Shown: positions 11,230 to 23,569 of the stretch, in pieces
Position numbering within the stretch: position 1 is the stretch's first letter
Layout of the letters: each line of letters begins with the position of its first letter
DNA from: Cherax quadricarinatus
Taxonomy: Eukaryota > Arthropoda > Malacostraca > Decapoda > Parastacidae
Length of the DNA stretch: 64,000 bases
Reading direction: 5' to 3'
NCBI RefSeq assembly: GCF_038502225.1
Contig: NC_091352.1
Coordinates: forward strand, 24,307,611-24,371,610
Notes under the pieces: model-generated
Database searches by the model: none
The model's input: the letters and a program-made list of their open reading frames with translations, nothing else
What the model was told of the DNA's origin: nothing
Translations under genes and position numbers: made by a program

Positions 11230-12290
11230 TGTGGAGAAATTTTCTCCAGAAGGTGGGTATCAGCCCCCTTCAGCCCTTTCAGCCCCTTCAGCCCCTTTCA
11301 GCCCTGAGGGGCCAAGCCCTCTCAGAAGGGGCGAGCGTCTTGTTTACTGCTAGAGTGAGTAATTGATCACAGATGCTATGCCACGTTGTCAAGTGACCTC
11401 TGCTCCTTGCAGCGGTGTTGCAAAGTGTATTTTTATAAGAGACAGTACATCTCTTACTTAGCAGGACAATTAAGGAAAATCCTGCTCCCACTTTACTACC
11501 ATGGTAAAAATAGTGTACATTGTTGTCTATGCTTAAGACAGCAAGAAACAAACATTCTGCTTTGCTTCATCGAGGAGGTGACAAGGATGTAAGGTACTAG
11601 GTCAGCGTTTTTTTTTTTTTTGTGCTAGGGCAGTGACGGGTTGGGGCGGTGTGGCGACGCCAGACTATCTTTGACTCTAGGGAGAGTGACACTGACGCCA
11701 GGATACTGATCTGTGCATTAGTGTGAACAAAGTGTCTCAAACACAAACACTTAAGAGAAGTGTGATCAGTTTCTCTTGTGATACATTGTGAACAATAAAG
11801 ACAAATCTTGTGGAACATAGTGTACCAGTGTGCGTTTCCTAGACAATGGAAGACGTGGACATCCAAGGACACTTCAGCTTCTATCAAGTCACCGATACCT
11901 GTCGAAGGTGTTGAGAACACCATAGCTCACGTTACAAAGAGCAAGGTATGTTACGAATTTCTTGTAGATCGGGGGATTGTGCAATTCTTGAGTCACAAGG
12001 AGTTTGTAATCAACCTATAATCGGCAGTAAGGTGTGGACTTTTGAGTCCAAACAAGTAGGTATTTCGTCAGCCATCATCGAATGAAATATGCTGACATAA
12101 CACCCCCTAGGGGTAATTTATACTTACAAATTGTATTTCTTGACAGCCCAATGTTGTGATGGTTTCGACAGCTTCTAGACCTCGTCTGCAGGGGCGGCTG
12201 TGTAGACGATTTGCTGTCATTTATCAGCTAAGTGTTCATTATATATAGTTATAAATTATATCTTAGCTGGTAAGGCCAAAATCCTCAACA
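11230..12290 (+). repeat. 5' LTR of BEL/Pao copy A (right end estimated)
   Basis: Homologous to 56024-57100 and to the start of the 3' LTR at 63231. It opens with the near-palindrome TGGAGAAATTTTCTCCA, followed by short CAGCCCCTT-type tandem units, and contains AATAAA near 11788. The end is estimated where copies A and B reach CTCAACAGA before the conserved 'tggtcgtgctcgaacc' segment; a primer-binding site was not established. Confidence 0.6.
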
Positions 12291-13071
12291 GAATTTGGTC
12301 GTGCTCGAACCGGATAAAGACCACACTTTGGTCCAAATATGTTGTACTACAGTGTACAAATAACCTATGAGCCAAGGTCCTTCGAAAAAAGCTGTAAAAC
12401 TAGTGTTTTACAATATAAATAAGTATAAATGAGTCCCTCCAGACTCAATCACAGAGAATGGGCAGCCAAAAGAAAACGGGCACTCACCCAGAGGACACCC
12501 AAAGAAAACGGGAGCTGGGTGACTCACCCACATCCTGCACCCACTGCTCCAATCTGGAGAAATTGCTGATTAAGACAACAACCCAAGTGGTGATGTTTGT
12601 CTGAGTGTATATATACACATAGTGTTTATAATGTTTATAGACAGAAATTAAGAGACAAGATTGTGTTAAAGTTTGTTTCTTATAGATCTACCTGTTATAT
12701 TAAAGGAACTTATATATAAAGTGTAAGCTTTCAAATATATATTAACAGTGACATTTATATGTGTAAGTAATATTCACGTGTGATTTACAGTTATACAGTG
12801 ACATTTATAGTGTATAGTGAATGAAGTGCATAACGTTATTTACGATTAATCATCGTGGTCAGGCTGACACAGCAAACTCAAGCCATAAATACCAGCCACA
12901 TGTACTGTGTACCCTTCATGGTCATTGACCCTGAGGTTAAGCTTAGTAGGTCAGTAGTGTCTGACTCGATTATTGCTGACTTAAGCATAACAAAAACTCA
13001 GCTGTTTATACCACTACAGTGTTTTTTAAACACTCTAAGTGTGGTGCTAGAATTTTCAGTATACCATTAAA

Positions 13072-14697
13072 ATGGCTTGTTTGAAAACTCAGTTTCAGTC
13101 TTTACAGACTAAGATTACACAATTAGAAAATCTAATTTCAGTCTGTCTAGGATTAACTCAAGATACAAACATAGATTTTGATGATCTTGAGGTCAAGTTT
13201 GAATTATTTACACAACGCATGAAAATAATTAATTCAGACTATACACATTATGAAAATAAATTTCTTGAATCAGATCCATCTGAGGATGAAATTAAAAATG
13301 TTTTGGATACTTTTAGTGATCAACAATTAAGGTGGACAGGAGTACAAGCTATCTGCCGCAAAACTCTGTCACAGAGACCTACTATAACTAGTGGGCAACC
13401 ACCTGTTACACCTGTAACAACAACAAGTGTCCCATTACCAAGCTTACCTACATTGTCATTACCTATTTTCCAAGGTCATAATTATGAAGAATTCATTAGT
13501 GGTTTTCAATCCATAGTAAATTCACGAACTGACATAGATGAGATTGCTAAGTTCAATTATCTTAAATGTCTTGTGAAGGGAGAACCCTATGAACTGATTA
13601 AGTCATTTCCGGTGGTTAAAGGTAATTATCAAATAGCCTTACGTGTCTTAGCAGACAATTACTTCGATGCTGACAAGGCTAGAGTTAGACATGCAGTCTT
13701 AATATCAAGCTTGAAGCCACCCAAACATTGTTTTTCAGACTTACAGGCATTTAGAATTACATTAGACAATAGTCTCAGATCTCTAGGTGCTAAATATGAC
13801 CTAAGACAATGTGATTGGTTTATCAGTGGTATTGTACAAGATAAGCTGTCACTACAAACTATTGAACGATTAAATATTATGTTCAATAAACGCTATTTCA
13901 CTTGTGAATAAATTAGCAATGGTTTACAAACAATAGTTTCATGCATGCAAGCAACGAGACAAGATGAAGAATCCACAAATCTGGTGGATAATAAACCTTC
14001 AACTCAGTATAAAAAGAGTATAACTACTCCCACTAAACCACATGATGGGAAATCCCATATAGGCATTTATCAAGTTGTGAATACAACAGACAGTAAACAA
14101 ACTGTCACACATAAACGTACTCCAAAATGTGTATTTTGTGATGGAACACATTGGGCACAGTATTGTAGTCAATACACATCAATGGAGGCACGTAAACAAC
14201 GTGTTCATCAGCTGAAAAGGTGCATCAAGTGTTTAGGTGAACACAAGGGAGGAAAATGCTCACTGAAGAAGTGTTTTAAATGCAAGGGTATGCATCATAC
14301 AGCATTATGCCCAAATACTTTTGCTGAACAGCAGAAGACTTCCACAGAATCAGAAAGTCAACAAGCAACAGCATTAAATGTGAGAGATAAGTTTAAAGCA
14401 ACTGCTCTCCCGATAGCTCGAGTTGAGTTATCTAATAAATTACACAAAACCAATGGCTCACAAAGGTCCTTCATAAGAAGAACAGTGTTGCAGAAACTGA
14501 ATAAACAACCCTGTGCCAAAATACAGTTAGATATAGCTGGTTTTTTCCACAATTCTGGTAAACAGACATATGACCTAGCCAGAATCACTGTTGGTCTAGG
14601 AAACAGGAAAAAGACAGTAGAAGCTGTGGTAGTAGATGATTTGCCTAAGTCTGTGCAGATCCAGTGCAGAAACAGTTGCAGTACTGAAAGCAGCTAA
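13072..14697 (+). pseudogene. BEL/Pao gag-protease pseudogene (copy A)
   Basis: Starts at the ATG in AAAATGGCTTG, the same start as copy B at 57909. It encodes the N-terminal coiled-coil (LQTKITQLENLI), the gag core (LPIFQGHNYEEFISGFQSIV...FNYLKCLVKGEPYELI) and three CCHC knuckles. Lesions: an in-frame TAA at 13909-13911 where copy B has a sense codon; a 21-bp deletion at about 14455 that removes the protease D-x-G motif found in copy B; and a further small replacement at about 14665 that shifts the frame into an early stop at 14697. The pol frame continues from about 14640 to 15050 in another phase. Confidence 0.85.
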
Positions 14698-15183
14698 GGT
14701 CAAGTTAGCCTGTCCTGACATACAGACGGACACAATTAGTCCAATTGATTTAATCATTGGAAGTGATTATTATCACTGTTTTGTGCAAAATATAGTAAGT
14801 AAACATGATGTTCACTTGCTGAAAACAGCAGGAGGCCACATGATATGTGGTCCCATTCCCTCTCAAAGTGGGAAAGAAGCTGATATTGATTCAGTGGAAA
14901 ATGTACTAGTTACGAGAATAACCGCTGATCATGTACCACAGCAAAAATTATCATTACTGAAAGAAATGAATGAACCAGTTGATAAGTTGTGGGATTTAGA
15001 TGCGATAGGTATTGATGTAAATAAACCAAGCCCACAAGAGTCTCAGACTTGTGTAAGAAAGGTATAAAATACCGACAATATGAAAGTTAAGACACATGTG
15101 CAACATCTGGATATCTTTATTGTAGACGTTTCGCCATCCAGTGGCTTTATCAGACTTATAACCAATATTTGGACACTGTCAAA
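14640..15183 (+). pseudogene. BEL/Pao pol 5' fragment (copy A)
   Basis: Matches the first ~165 codons of copy B pol (VKLACPDIQTD, IDLIIGSDYYHCFVQNIVSK, ISMICGPIPSQ-type region), interrupted at 15050 by a 99-bp insert and ending at 15183 in an A-run. RT motifs are not reached. With only this short 5' part of pol, the copy cannot be autonomous. Confidence 0.8.
15051..15149 (-). mobile_element. 99-bp hammerhead-bearing PLE-derived insert with 8-bp target duplication
   Basis: Flanked by TCAGACTT at 15043-15050 and 15150-15157; copy B has a single TCAGACTT here, so this is a clean insertion. On the - strand it starts TAAAGCCACTGG, carries a stem II (GCCA/TGGC), GAAACGTC, then TACAATAAAGATATCC and GTTGCACATGTGTC, and ends near 'ggtattttatacctttct'. 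The same segment forms the arms of the foldback element at 38893-39262. Confidence 0.8.
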
Positions 15184-15197
15184 AAAAAAAAAAAAAC

Positions 15198-15683
15198 ACA
15201 CAGATCAGTATCCTGGCATCAGTGTCACTCTCCCTAGAGTCAAAGATAGTCTGGCGTCGCCACACCGCCCCAACCCGTCACTGCCCTAGCACAAAAAAAA
15301 AAAAACGCTGACCTAGTACCTTGCATCCTTGTCATCTCCTCGATGAAGCAAAGCAGAATGTTTGTTTCTTGCTGTCTTAAGCATAGACAACAATGTACAC
15401 TATTTTTACCATGGTAGTAAAGTGGGAGCAGGATTTTCCTTAATTGTCCTGCTAAGTAAGAGATGTACTGTCTCTTATAAAAATACACTTTGCAACACCG
15501 CTGCAAGGAGCAGAGGTCACTTGACTACGTGGCATAACATCCGTGATCAATTACTCACTCTAGCAGTAAACAAGACACTCGCCCCTTCTGAGAAGGCTTG
15601 GCCCCTCATGGCTGAAAGGGGCTGAAGGGGCTGAAAGGGCTGAAGGGGGCTGATACCCCCCTCCTGGAGAAAATTTCTCCACA
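15198..15683 (-). repeat. Inverted partial LTR (U3 side) ending BEL/Pao copy A
   Basis: Reverse complement of 11230-11716, that is LTR bases 1 to about 485. It shares copy-A-specific differences from copy B (for instance the block around 15245-15275), so it belongs to the same subfamily as the left LTR. It stops at GATCTGTG, perhaps near the transcription start, next to the A-run at 15181-15197. Confidence 0.85.
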
Positions 15684-15727
15684 AGACTAGTCCCGGAGCA
15701 AAGGGGCATGTCCTACGAGGACATGCT
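15684..15727 (+). mobile_element. Continuation of the interrupted LINE B
   Basis: Begins with the second AGACT and encodes LVPEQRGMSYED, which follows directly on from the codons at 11195-11229. After about 40 bases it is replaced by an inverted LINE B copy. Confidence 0.75.
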
Positions 15728-16755
<1,028 letters not shown>

Positions 16756-16756
16756 C

Positions 16757-16849
16757 TTCCCAGGAAGACAGATTGCTGCTCAATTTCTAGCTACTTCTGT
16801 CATTTGTTCAATGATGATGCCTGTCTGACGGAGACTGATGCTTTTCTCA
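16757..16849. other. Short non-repetitive spacer
   Basis: Single-copy-looking sequence between (GT)n and the 36-bp array; nothing recognisable. Confidence 0.4.
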
Positions 16850-19800
16850 GTGTCTACCTCGGGTGTCCTCAACACAGGTGGCTGAGTGTCTACCTCGGGT
16901 GTCCTCAACACAGGTGGCTGAGTGTCTACCTCGGGTGTCCTCAACACAGGTGACTGAGTGTCTACCTCGGGTGTCCTCAACACAGGTGACTGAGTGTCTA
17001 CCTCGGGTGTCCTCAACACAGGTGACTGAGTGTCTACCTCGGGTGTCCTCAACACAGGTGACTGAGTGTCTACCTCGCGTGTCCTCAACACAGGTGACTG
17101 AGTGTCTACCTCGCGTGTCCTCAACACAGGTGGCTGAGTGTCTACCTCCGGTGTCCTCAACACAGGTGGCTGAGTGTCTACCTCGCGTGTCCTCGACACA
17201 GGTGACTGAGTGTCTACCTCCTGTGTCCTCAACACAGGTGACTGAGTGTCTACCTCCTGTGTATTCAACACAGGTGACTGAGTGTCTACCTCCTGTGTCC
17301 TCAACACAGGTAGCTGAGTGTCTACCTCGGGTGTCCTCGACACAGGAGACTGAGTGACTACCTCGGGTGTCCTCAACACAGGTGGCTGAGTGTTTACCTC
17401 GCGTGTCCTCGACACAGGTGACTGAGTGACTACCTCGGGTGTCCTCAACACAGGTGGCTGAGTGTCTACCTCCTGTGTCCTCAACACAGGTGACTGAGTG
17501 TCTACCTCCTGTGTATTCAACACAGGTGACTGAGTGTCTACCTCCTGTGTCCTCAACACAGGTAGCTGAGTGTCTACCTCGGGTGTCCTCAACACAGGTG
17601 GCTGAGTGTCTACCTCGGGTGTCCTCAACACAGGTGGCTGAGTGTCTACCTCGGGTGTCCTCAACACAGGTGGCTGAGTGTCTACCTCGGGTGTCCTCAA
17701 CACAGGTGGCTGAGTGTCTACCTCGGGTGTCCTCAACACAGGTGGCTGAGTGTCTACCTCCGGTGTCCTCAACACAGGTGGCTGAGTGTCTACCTCGCGT
17801 GTCCTCGACACAGGTGACTGAGTGACTACCTCGGGTGTCCTCAACACAGGTGGCTGAGTGTCTACCTCCTGTGTCCTCAACTCAGGTGACTGAGTGTCTA
17901 CCTCCTGTGTCCTCAACACAGGTAGCTGAGTGTCTACCTCGGGTGTCCTCAACACAGGTGGCTGAGTGTCTACCTCCGGTGTCCTCAACACAGGTGACTC
18001 AGTGTCTACCTCCTGTGTCCTCAACACAGGTAGCTGAGTGTCTACCTCGGGTGTCCTCAACACAGGTGACTGAGTGTCTACCTCCTGTGTCTTCAACACA
18101 GGAAGCTGAGTGTCTACCTATTGTGTCCTCAACACAGGAGTCTGAGTGTCTACCTCGGGTGTCCTCAATACAGGTGGCTGAGTTTCTACTTCCGGTGTCC
18201 TCAACACATGTGGCTGAGTGTCTACCTCCGGTGTCTTCAACACATGTGGCTTAGTGTGTACTTCCGGTGCCCTCAACACATGTGGCCTAGTGTCTACTTC
18301 CGGTGTCCTCAACACAGGTGGCTTAGTGTCTACTTCCGGTGTCCTCAACACAGGTGGCTGAGTGTCTACCTCGGGTGTCCTCAACACAGGTGGCTGAGTG
18401 TCTACCTCGGGTGTCCTCAACACATATGGCTGAGTGTCTACCTCGGGTGTTCTCAACACAGGTGACTGAGTGTCTACCTCCGGTGTCCTCAACACAGGTG
18501 GCTGAGTGTCTTCCTCGGGTGTCCTCAACACAGATGGCTAAGTGTCTACCACGGGTGTCCTGAACACAGGTGGCTGAGTGTCTACCTCCTGTGTCCTCAA
18601 CACAGGTAGCTGAGTGTCTACCTCGGGTGTCCTCAACACATGTGGCTCAGTGTCTACCTCGGGTGTCCTGAACACAGGTGGCTGAGTGTCTACCTCGGGT
18701 GTCCTCAACACAGGTGGCTGAGTGTCTACCTCCGGTGTCCTCAACACAGGTGGTTGAGTGTCTACCTCGGGTGTCCTCAACGCAGGTGGCTGAGTGTCTA
18801 CCTCCAGTGTCCTCAACACAGGTGGCTGAGTGTCTACCTCGGGTGTCCTCAACACAGGTGGCTGAGTGTCTACCTCGGGTGTCCTCAACACAGGTGGCTG
18901 AGTGTCTACCTCGGGTGTCCTTAACACAGGTGGCTGAGTGTCTACCTCGGGTGTCCTCAACACAGGTGGCTGAGTGTCTACCTCCGGAGTCCTCAACACA
19001 GGTGGCTGAGTGTCTACCTCGGGTGTCCTCAACACAAGTGGCTCAGTGTCTACCTCGGGTGTTCTCAACACAGGTGGCTGAGTGTCTACCTCGGGTGTCC
19101 TCAACACAGGAGGCTGAGTGTCTACCTCGGGTGTCCTCAACACAGGTGGCTGAGTGTCTACCTCGGGTGTCCTCAACACAGGTGGCTTAGTGTCTACCTC
19201 GGGTGTCCTCAACACAGGTGACTGAGTGTCTAACTCGGGTGTCCTCAACACAGGTGGGTGAGTGTCTACCTCGGGTGTCCTCAACACAGGTGGCTGAGTG
19301 TCTACCTCGGGTGTCCTCAACACAGGTGGCTGAGTGTCTACCTCGGGTGTCCTCAACACAGGTGGCTGAGCGTCTACCTCGGGTGTCCTCAACACAGGTG
19401 GCTGAGTGTCTACCTCGGATGTCCTCAACACAGGTGGCTTAGTGTCTACCTCGGGTGTCCTCAACACAGGTGACTGAGTGTCTAACTCGGGTGTCCTCAA
19501 CACAGGTGGGTGAGTGTCTACCTCGGGTGTCCTCAACACAGGTGGCTGAGTGTCTACCTCGGGTGTCCTCAACACAGGTGGCTGAGTGTCTACCTCGGGT
19601 GTCCTCAACACAGGTGGCTGAGCGTCTACCTCGGGTGTCCTCAATACAGGTGGCTCAGTGTCTACCTCAGGTGACCTCAACACAGGTGGCTCAGTGTCTA
19701 CCTCGGGTGTCCTCAACACAGGTGGCTGAGTGTCTACCTCGGGTGTCCTCAACACAGGTGGCTGAGTGTCTACCTCTCGTGTCCTCAACACAGGTGGCTG

Positions 19801-22319
19801 AGTGTCTACCTCGCGTGTCCTCAACACAGGTGGCTTAGTGTCTACCTCGGGTGTCCTCAGCACAGGTGGCTGAGCTTCTACCTCGGGTGTCCTCGACACA
19901 GGTGTCTGGGTGTCTACCTCGGGTGTCCTCAACACAGGTGGCTGAGTGTCTACCTAGGGTGTCCTCAACACAGGTGGCTGAGTGTCTACCTCGGGTGTCC
20001 TCAACACAAGTGGCTGAGTGTCTACCTCGGGTGTCCTCAACAGAGGAGGCTGAGTGTCTACCTCGGGTGTCCTCAACACAGGTGGCTGAGTGTCTACCTC
20101 CGGTGTCCTCAACACAGGTGGCTGAGTGTCTACTTCCGGTGCCCTCAACACAGGTGGCTGAGTGTCTACCTCCGGTGTCCTCAACACAGGTGGCTTAGTG
20201 TCTGCTTCCGGTGCCCTCAACACAGGTGGCTGAGTGTCTACCTCGAGAGTCCTCAACACAGGTGACTGAGTGTCTACCTCGCGTGTCCTCAACACAGGTG
20301 ACTGAGTGTCTACCTCGCGTGTCCTCAACACAGGTGACTGAGTGTCTACCTCGGGAGTCCTCAACACAGGTGACTGAGTGTCTACCTCGCCTGTCCTCAA
20401 CACAGGTGACTGAGTGTCTACCTCCTGTGTCCTCAACACAGGTGACTGAGTGTCTACCTCCTGTGTCCTCAACACAGGTGACTGAGTGTCTACCTCGGGT
20501 GTCCTCAACACATGTGGCTCAGTGTCTTCCTCGGGTGTCCTCAACACAGGTGGCTGAGTGTCTACTTCGGGTGTCCTCAACACAGGTGGCAGAGTGTCTA
20601 CCTCGGGTGTCCTCAACACAGGTGGCTTAGTGTCTACCTGGGGTGTCCTCAACACAGGTGGCTGAGTGTCTACCTCGGGTGTCCTCAACACAGGTGGCTG
20701 AGTGTCTACCTCGGGTGTCCTCAACACAGGTGGCTGAGTGTCTACCTCGGGTGTTCTCAACACAGGTGGCTGAGTGTCTACCTCGGGTGTCCTCAACACA
20801 GGTGGCTGAGTGTCTACCTTGGGTGTTCTCAACACAGGTGGCTGAGTGTCTACCTCGAGTGTCCTCAACACAGGTGGCTGAGTGTCTACCTCGGGTGTCC
20901 TCAACACAGGTGGCTGAGTGTCTACCTCCGGGATCCTCAACACAGGTGGGTGAGTGTCTACCTCGGGTGTCCTCAACACAAGTGGCTCAGTGTCTACCTC
21001 GGATGTTCTCAACACAGGTGGATGAGAGTCTACCTCGGGTGTCCTCAACACAGGTGGCTGAGTGTCTACCTCGGGTGTCCTCAACACATGTGGCTCAGTG
21101 TCTACCTCGGGTGTCCTCAACACAGGTGGCTGAGTGTCTACCTCGGGTGTCCTCAACACAGGTGGCTGAGTGTCTACCTCGGGTGTCCTCAATACAGGTG
21201 GCTGAGTGTCTACCTCGGGTGTCCTCAACACAGGTGGCTGAGTGTCTACCTCGGGTGTCCTCAACACAGGCGGCTGAGTGTGTACCTCGGGTGTTCTCAA
21301 CACAGGTGGCTGAGTGTCTACCTCGGGTGTCCTCAACACAGGTGGCTGAGTGTCTACCTCGGGTCTCCTCAACACAGCTGGCTGAGTGTCTACCTCGGGT
21401 GTCTTCAACACAGGTGGCTGAGTGTCTACCTCGGGTGTCCTCAACACAGGTAGCTGAGTGTCTACCTCGGGTGCCCTCAACACAGGTAGCTGAGTGTCTA
21501 CCTCGGGTGTCCTCAACACAGGTAGCTGAGTGTCTACCTCGGGTGTCCTCAACACAGGTAGCTGAGTGTCTACCTCGGGTGCCCTCAACACAGGTAGCTG
21601 AGTGTCTACCTCGGGTGTCCTCAACACAGGTAGCTGAGTGTCTACCTCGGGTGTCCTCAACACAGGTAGCTGAGTGACTACCTCGGGTGTCCTCAACACA
21701 GGTAGCTGAGTGTCTACCTCGGGCGTCCTCAACACAGGTGGCTGAGTGTCTACCTCGGGTGTCCTCAACACAGGTGACTGAGTGTCTACCTCGGGTGTCC
21801 TCAACACAGGTGGCTGAGTGTCTACCTCCGGTGTCCTCAACACAGGTGGCTAAGTGTCTACCTCGGGTGTCCTCAACACATGTGGCTGAGTGTCTACCTC
21901 GGGTGTCCTCAACACAGGTGGCTGAGTGTCTATCTCGGGTGTCCTCAACACAGGTGGCTGAGTGTCTACCTCGGGTGTCCTCAACACAGGTGGCTGAGTG
22001 TCTACCTCGGGTGTCCTCAACACAGGTGGCTGAGTGTCTACCTCGGGTGTCCTCAACACAGGTGGCTGAGTGTCTAACTCGGGTGTCCTCAACACAGGTG
22101 GCTGAGTGTCTACCTCGGGTGTCCTCAACACAGGTGGCTGAGTGTCTACCTCGGGTGTCCTCAACACAGGTGGCTGAGTGTCTACCTCGGGTGTCCTCAA
22201 CACAGGTGGCTGAGTGTCTACCTCGGGTGTCCTCAACACAGGTGGCTGAGTGTCTACCTCGGGTGTCCTCAACACAGGTGGCTGAGTGTCTACCTCGGGT
22301 GTCCTCAACACAGGTGGCT
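16850..22319. repeat. 36-bp minisatellite, about 152 units, 5.5 kb
   Basis: Each unit contains CTCAACACAGGTGGCTG followed by AGTGTCTACCTCGGGTGTC. Units vary at a few positions (GGTGGC/GGTGAC/GGTAGC; CTCGGG/CTCCGG/CTCCTG/CTCGCG). Variant order shows higher-order duplication: identical blocks of 7 units recur exactly 252 bp apart at 17261/17513 and at 19231/19483, and a 3-unit block recurs 108 bp apart at 21473/21581. Open frames of up to 629 codons (- strand, VLRTPEVDTQPP) and 344 codons (+ strand, SSTQVAECLPRV) are products of the unit length. Confidence 0.97.
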
Positions 22320-22420
22320 TAGAGCTTACAGAGTCTTACCCTACCAGGATATATCACTATTTTCTTCTCCGTACGAGTTACGTCTCTCAAACTGGTGGGG
22401 CTGCCAATAATGTTCATTAA

Positions 22421-22516
22421 TGACTCAAGAAATCGTAATGACACGATTGCAAACAAACCATACCCCCGGCCGGGGTTTGTTTGCAATCGTGTCATTACGA
22501 TTTCTTGAGTCATGTT
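22421..22516. repeat. Near-perfect palindrome made of two SINE-1 tails
   Basis: The arm TGACTCAAGAAATCGTAATG and following bases to GCAAACAAACC is repeated in inverse as GGTTTGTTTGC to TTACGATTTCTTGAGTCA, with only 'atacccccggccg' between. It would extrude as a hairpin. It is the SINE-1 3' tail in head-to-head form. Confidence 0.9.
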
Positions 22517-22750
22517 GACGGCAGTGAAGGGACTTGAGCTAGAGTTCGTCACGGCCACGCTAGCTGGAGATTCGTCTGTAAAAACTTGCATTTGTGGTCA
22601 CAGTGGTGCCTGTGCTAACCTTCCTATGGTGTAGAAATATACCTAGTTGGATGAATCTTATTGTGGCTAGCTGGTCTAGTGGCTAACGCCACGGGCTGGA
22701 GTTTTGAGACTCTATGACCGCGGGTTCAAACCCTGCCGGGGTATGGTATG
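22517..22750 (+). mobile_element. Composite element with a 3' tRNA-like domain (+ copy)
   Basis: About 150 bp of non-tRNA sequence (from 'tgacggcagtgaagg' through 'ctagttggatgaatctt') precedes a tRNA-like block with A box TGGTCTAGTGG and B box GTTCAAACCC. A second copy with the same order lies at 25325-25600 on the - strand. The possible anticodon stem leaves a 6- or 8-base loop instead of 7, so I do not call a tRNA gene. It may be a longer SINE-1 relative. Confidence 0.6.
22661..22740 (+). promoter_or_regulatory. Pol III type-2 internal promoter boxes in a tRNA-like domain
   Basis: A box TGGTCTAGTGG at about 22671 and B box GTTCAAACC at about 22723. Both fit the eukaryotic consensus. Activity cannot be judged. 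Confidence 0.5.
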
Positions 22751-23128
22751 TTCATTAATTTTTATATTGAATTTTATGTTTAAGCGTGTATATGGTAATC
22801 ACCTCAGCCCATGTTAATGTGATTAACACTTCTAACATAATGGAGCTGTAGCCGCTTACTGGTTCAGCCTCAACTTTGTAAACACGTGACATATGTATTA
22901 TTTACAATGGTTGTGATTATTACTTAGTTGTAGCAGCTGTTCTGTTTTTATTTTTTGAATAAAATTTGAGCCAAATCAACGTAAAATTCCTTGATCTGTA
23001 TTGGCAATAATTTACGATGTGTTTAGAGTGACAAAAACAATCGATTAGACACGGTTCACCAGGTTGTGGTCCGTCTGTCTTGACGTGATTGTTATGGCAT
23101 TCTTATAATAGTCTGCCCCCTCCTCATT

Positions 23129-23165
<37 letters not shown>

Positions 23166-23330
23166 TCTCTTTATCTACCTATCTATTTATCTTTTTTTTA
23201 TCTATCTACCTACCCATATAATAATCTGTTTATTATTTCATCTATTAATTAATGTATATCCCTCTATCTATCTGTTTATATATCTATCTACCACTATCTG
23301 CATATACAATATGTGCTCGAAGAACTGAAA
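22751..23330. other. No gene; AT-rich with (CT)n and TATC-type microsatellites
   Basis: 22751-23120 has no recognisable content. 23135-23162 is a (CT)n run and 23165-23305 is an irregular TATC/TATT stretch. Confidence 0.6.
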
Positions 23331-23565
23331 ACTTTTGCAGCATTTGGGAGTCGTTATTGTTGTAACCTTTCGCTAAGAAAGTCCTTCCTCAGTCTGGTAC
23401 AGAGATGAACGGTACAAGAATGGTGGAGTTACCCATCAGTAACTCCGCCTCCTGCTGCTTCAACTCACCTGTCTGTAGTATTTAAGCCACTTCCCTACAC
23501 ATAAGCTGTGCTTTTCTCAAGATTAATGGAGTGAATAGTACAACTCTAGGCTGAGGGACTGATTA
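23331..23565 (-). mobile_element. PLE-derived terminal arm, - strand (left half of a split foldback)
   Basis: On the - strand it carries CTGAGGA (fits CUGANGA), GCGAAAGG and a block similar to the right arm at 24966-25060. It also has 'ggctgagggactgatta', which recurs in the foldbacks at 38.4 and 39.1 kb. A LINE C 3' end lies between the two arms, so it probably inserted in the loop. Confidence 0.5.
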
Positions 23566-23569
23566 TCTT

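Larger units (their letters stand above)
11230..15683 (+). mobile_element. Aberrant BEL/Pao LTR retrotransposon (copy A) with two U3 termini
   Basis: Left end: a + strand LTR starting TGTGGAG. Right end: the first ~485 bp of the same LTR inverted, ending CTCCACA. Both ends are flanked by AGACT (11225-11229 and 15684-15688), and removing the insert restores LINE B reading (FATRL then VPEQRGMSYE). Inside are gag, the start of pol up to 'IFGHCQ'-equivalent nucleotides, an A-run of about 17, then the inverted LTR part. RT, RNase H and integrase are absent. The two LTR portions differ at roughly 2% of sites by eye. Confidence 0.8.

Noticed and set aside
11386..11592. 68-98 codon frame conserved in every LTR copy (also at 15240, 56205 and 63392)
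   Set aside because: Conservation is explained by LTR homology; frame lengths differ, and no BEL/Pao gene is known there. Kept only as a curiosity.
16780..22322. Open frames of up to 629 codons (- strand) and 344 codons (+ strand)
   Set aside because: They are translations of the 36-bp array; both strands are open because 36 is divisible by three, and no non-repeat coding sequence flanks them.
22661..22750. Functional tRNA gene
   Set aside because: A and B boxes are good, but the anticodon arm gives a 6- or 8-base loop, the acceptor ends do not pair convincingly, and a second copy shares non-tRNA flanking sequence, which marks it as a dispersed element.
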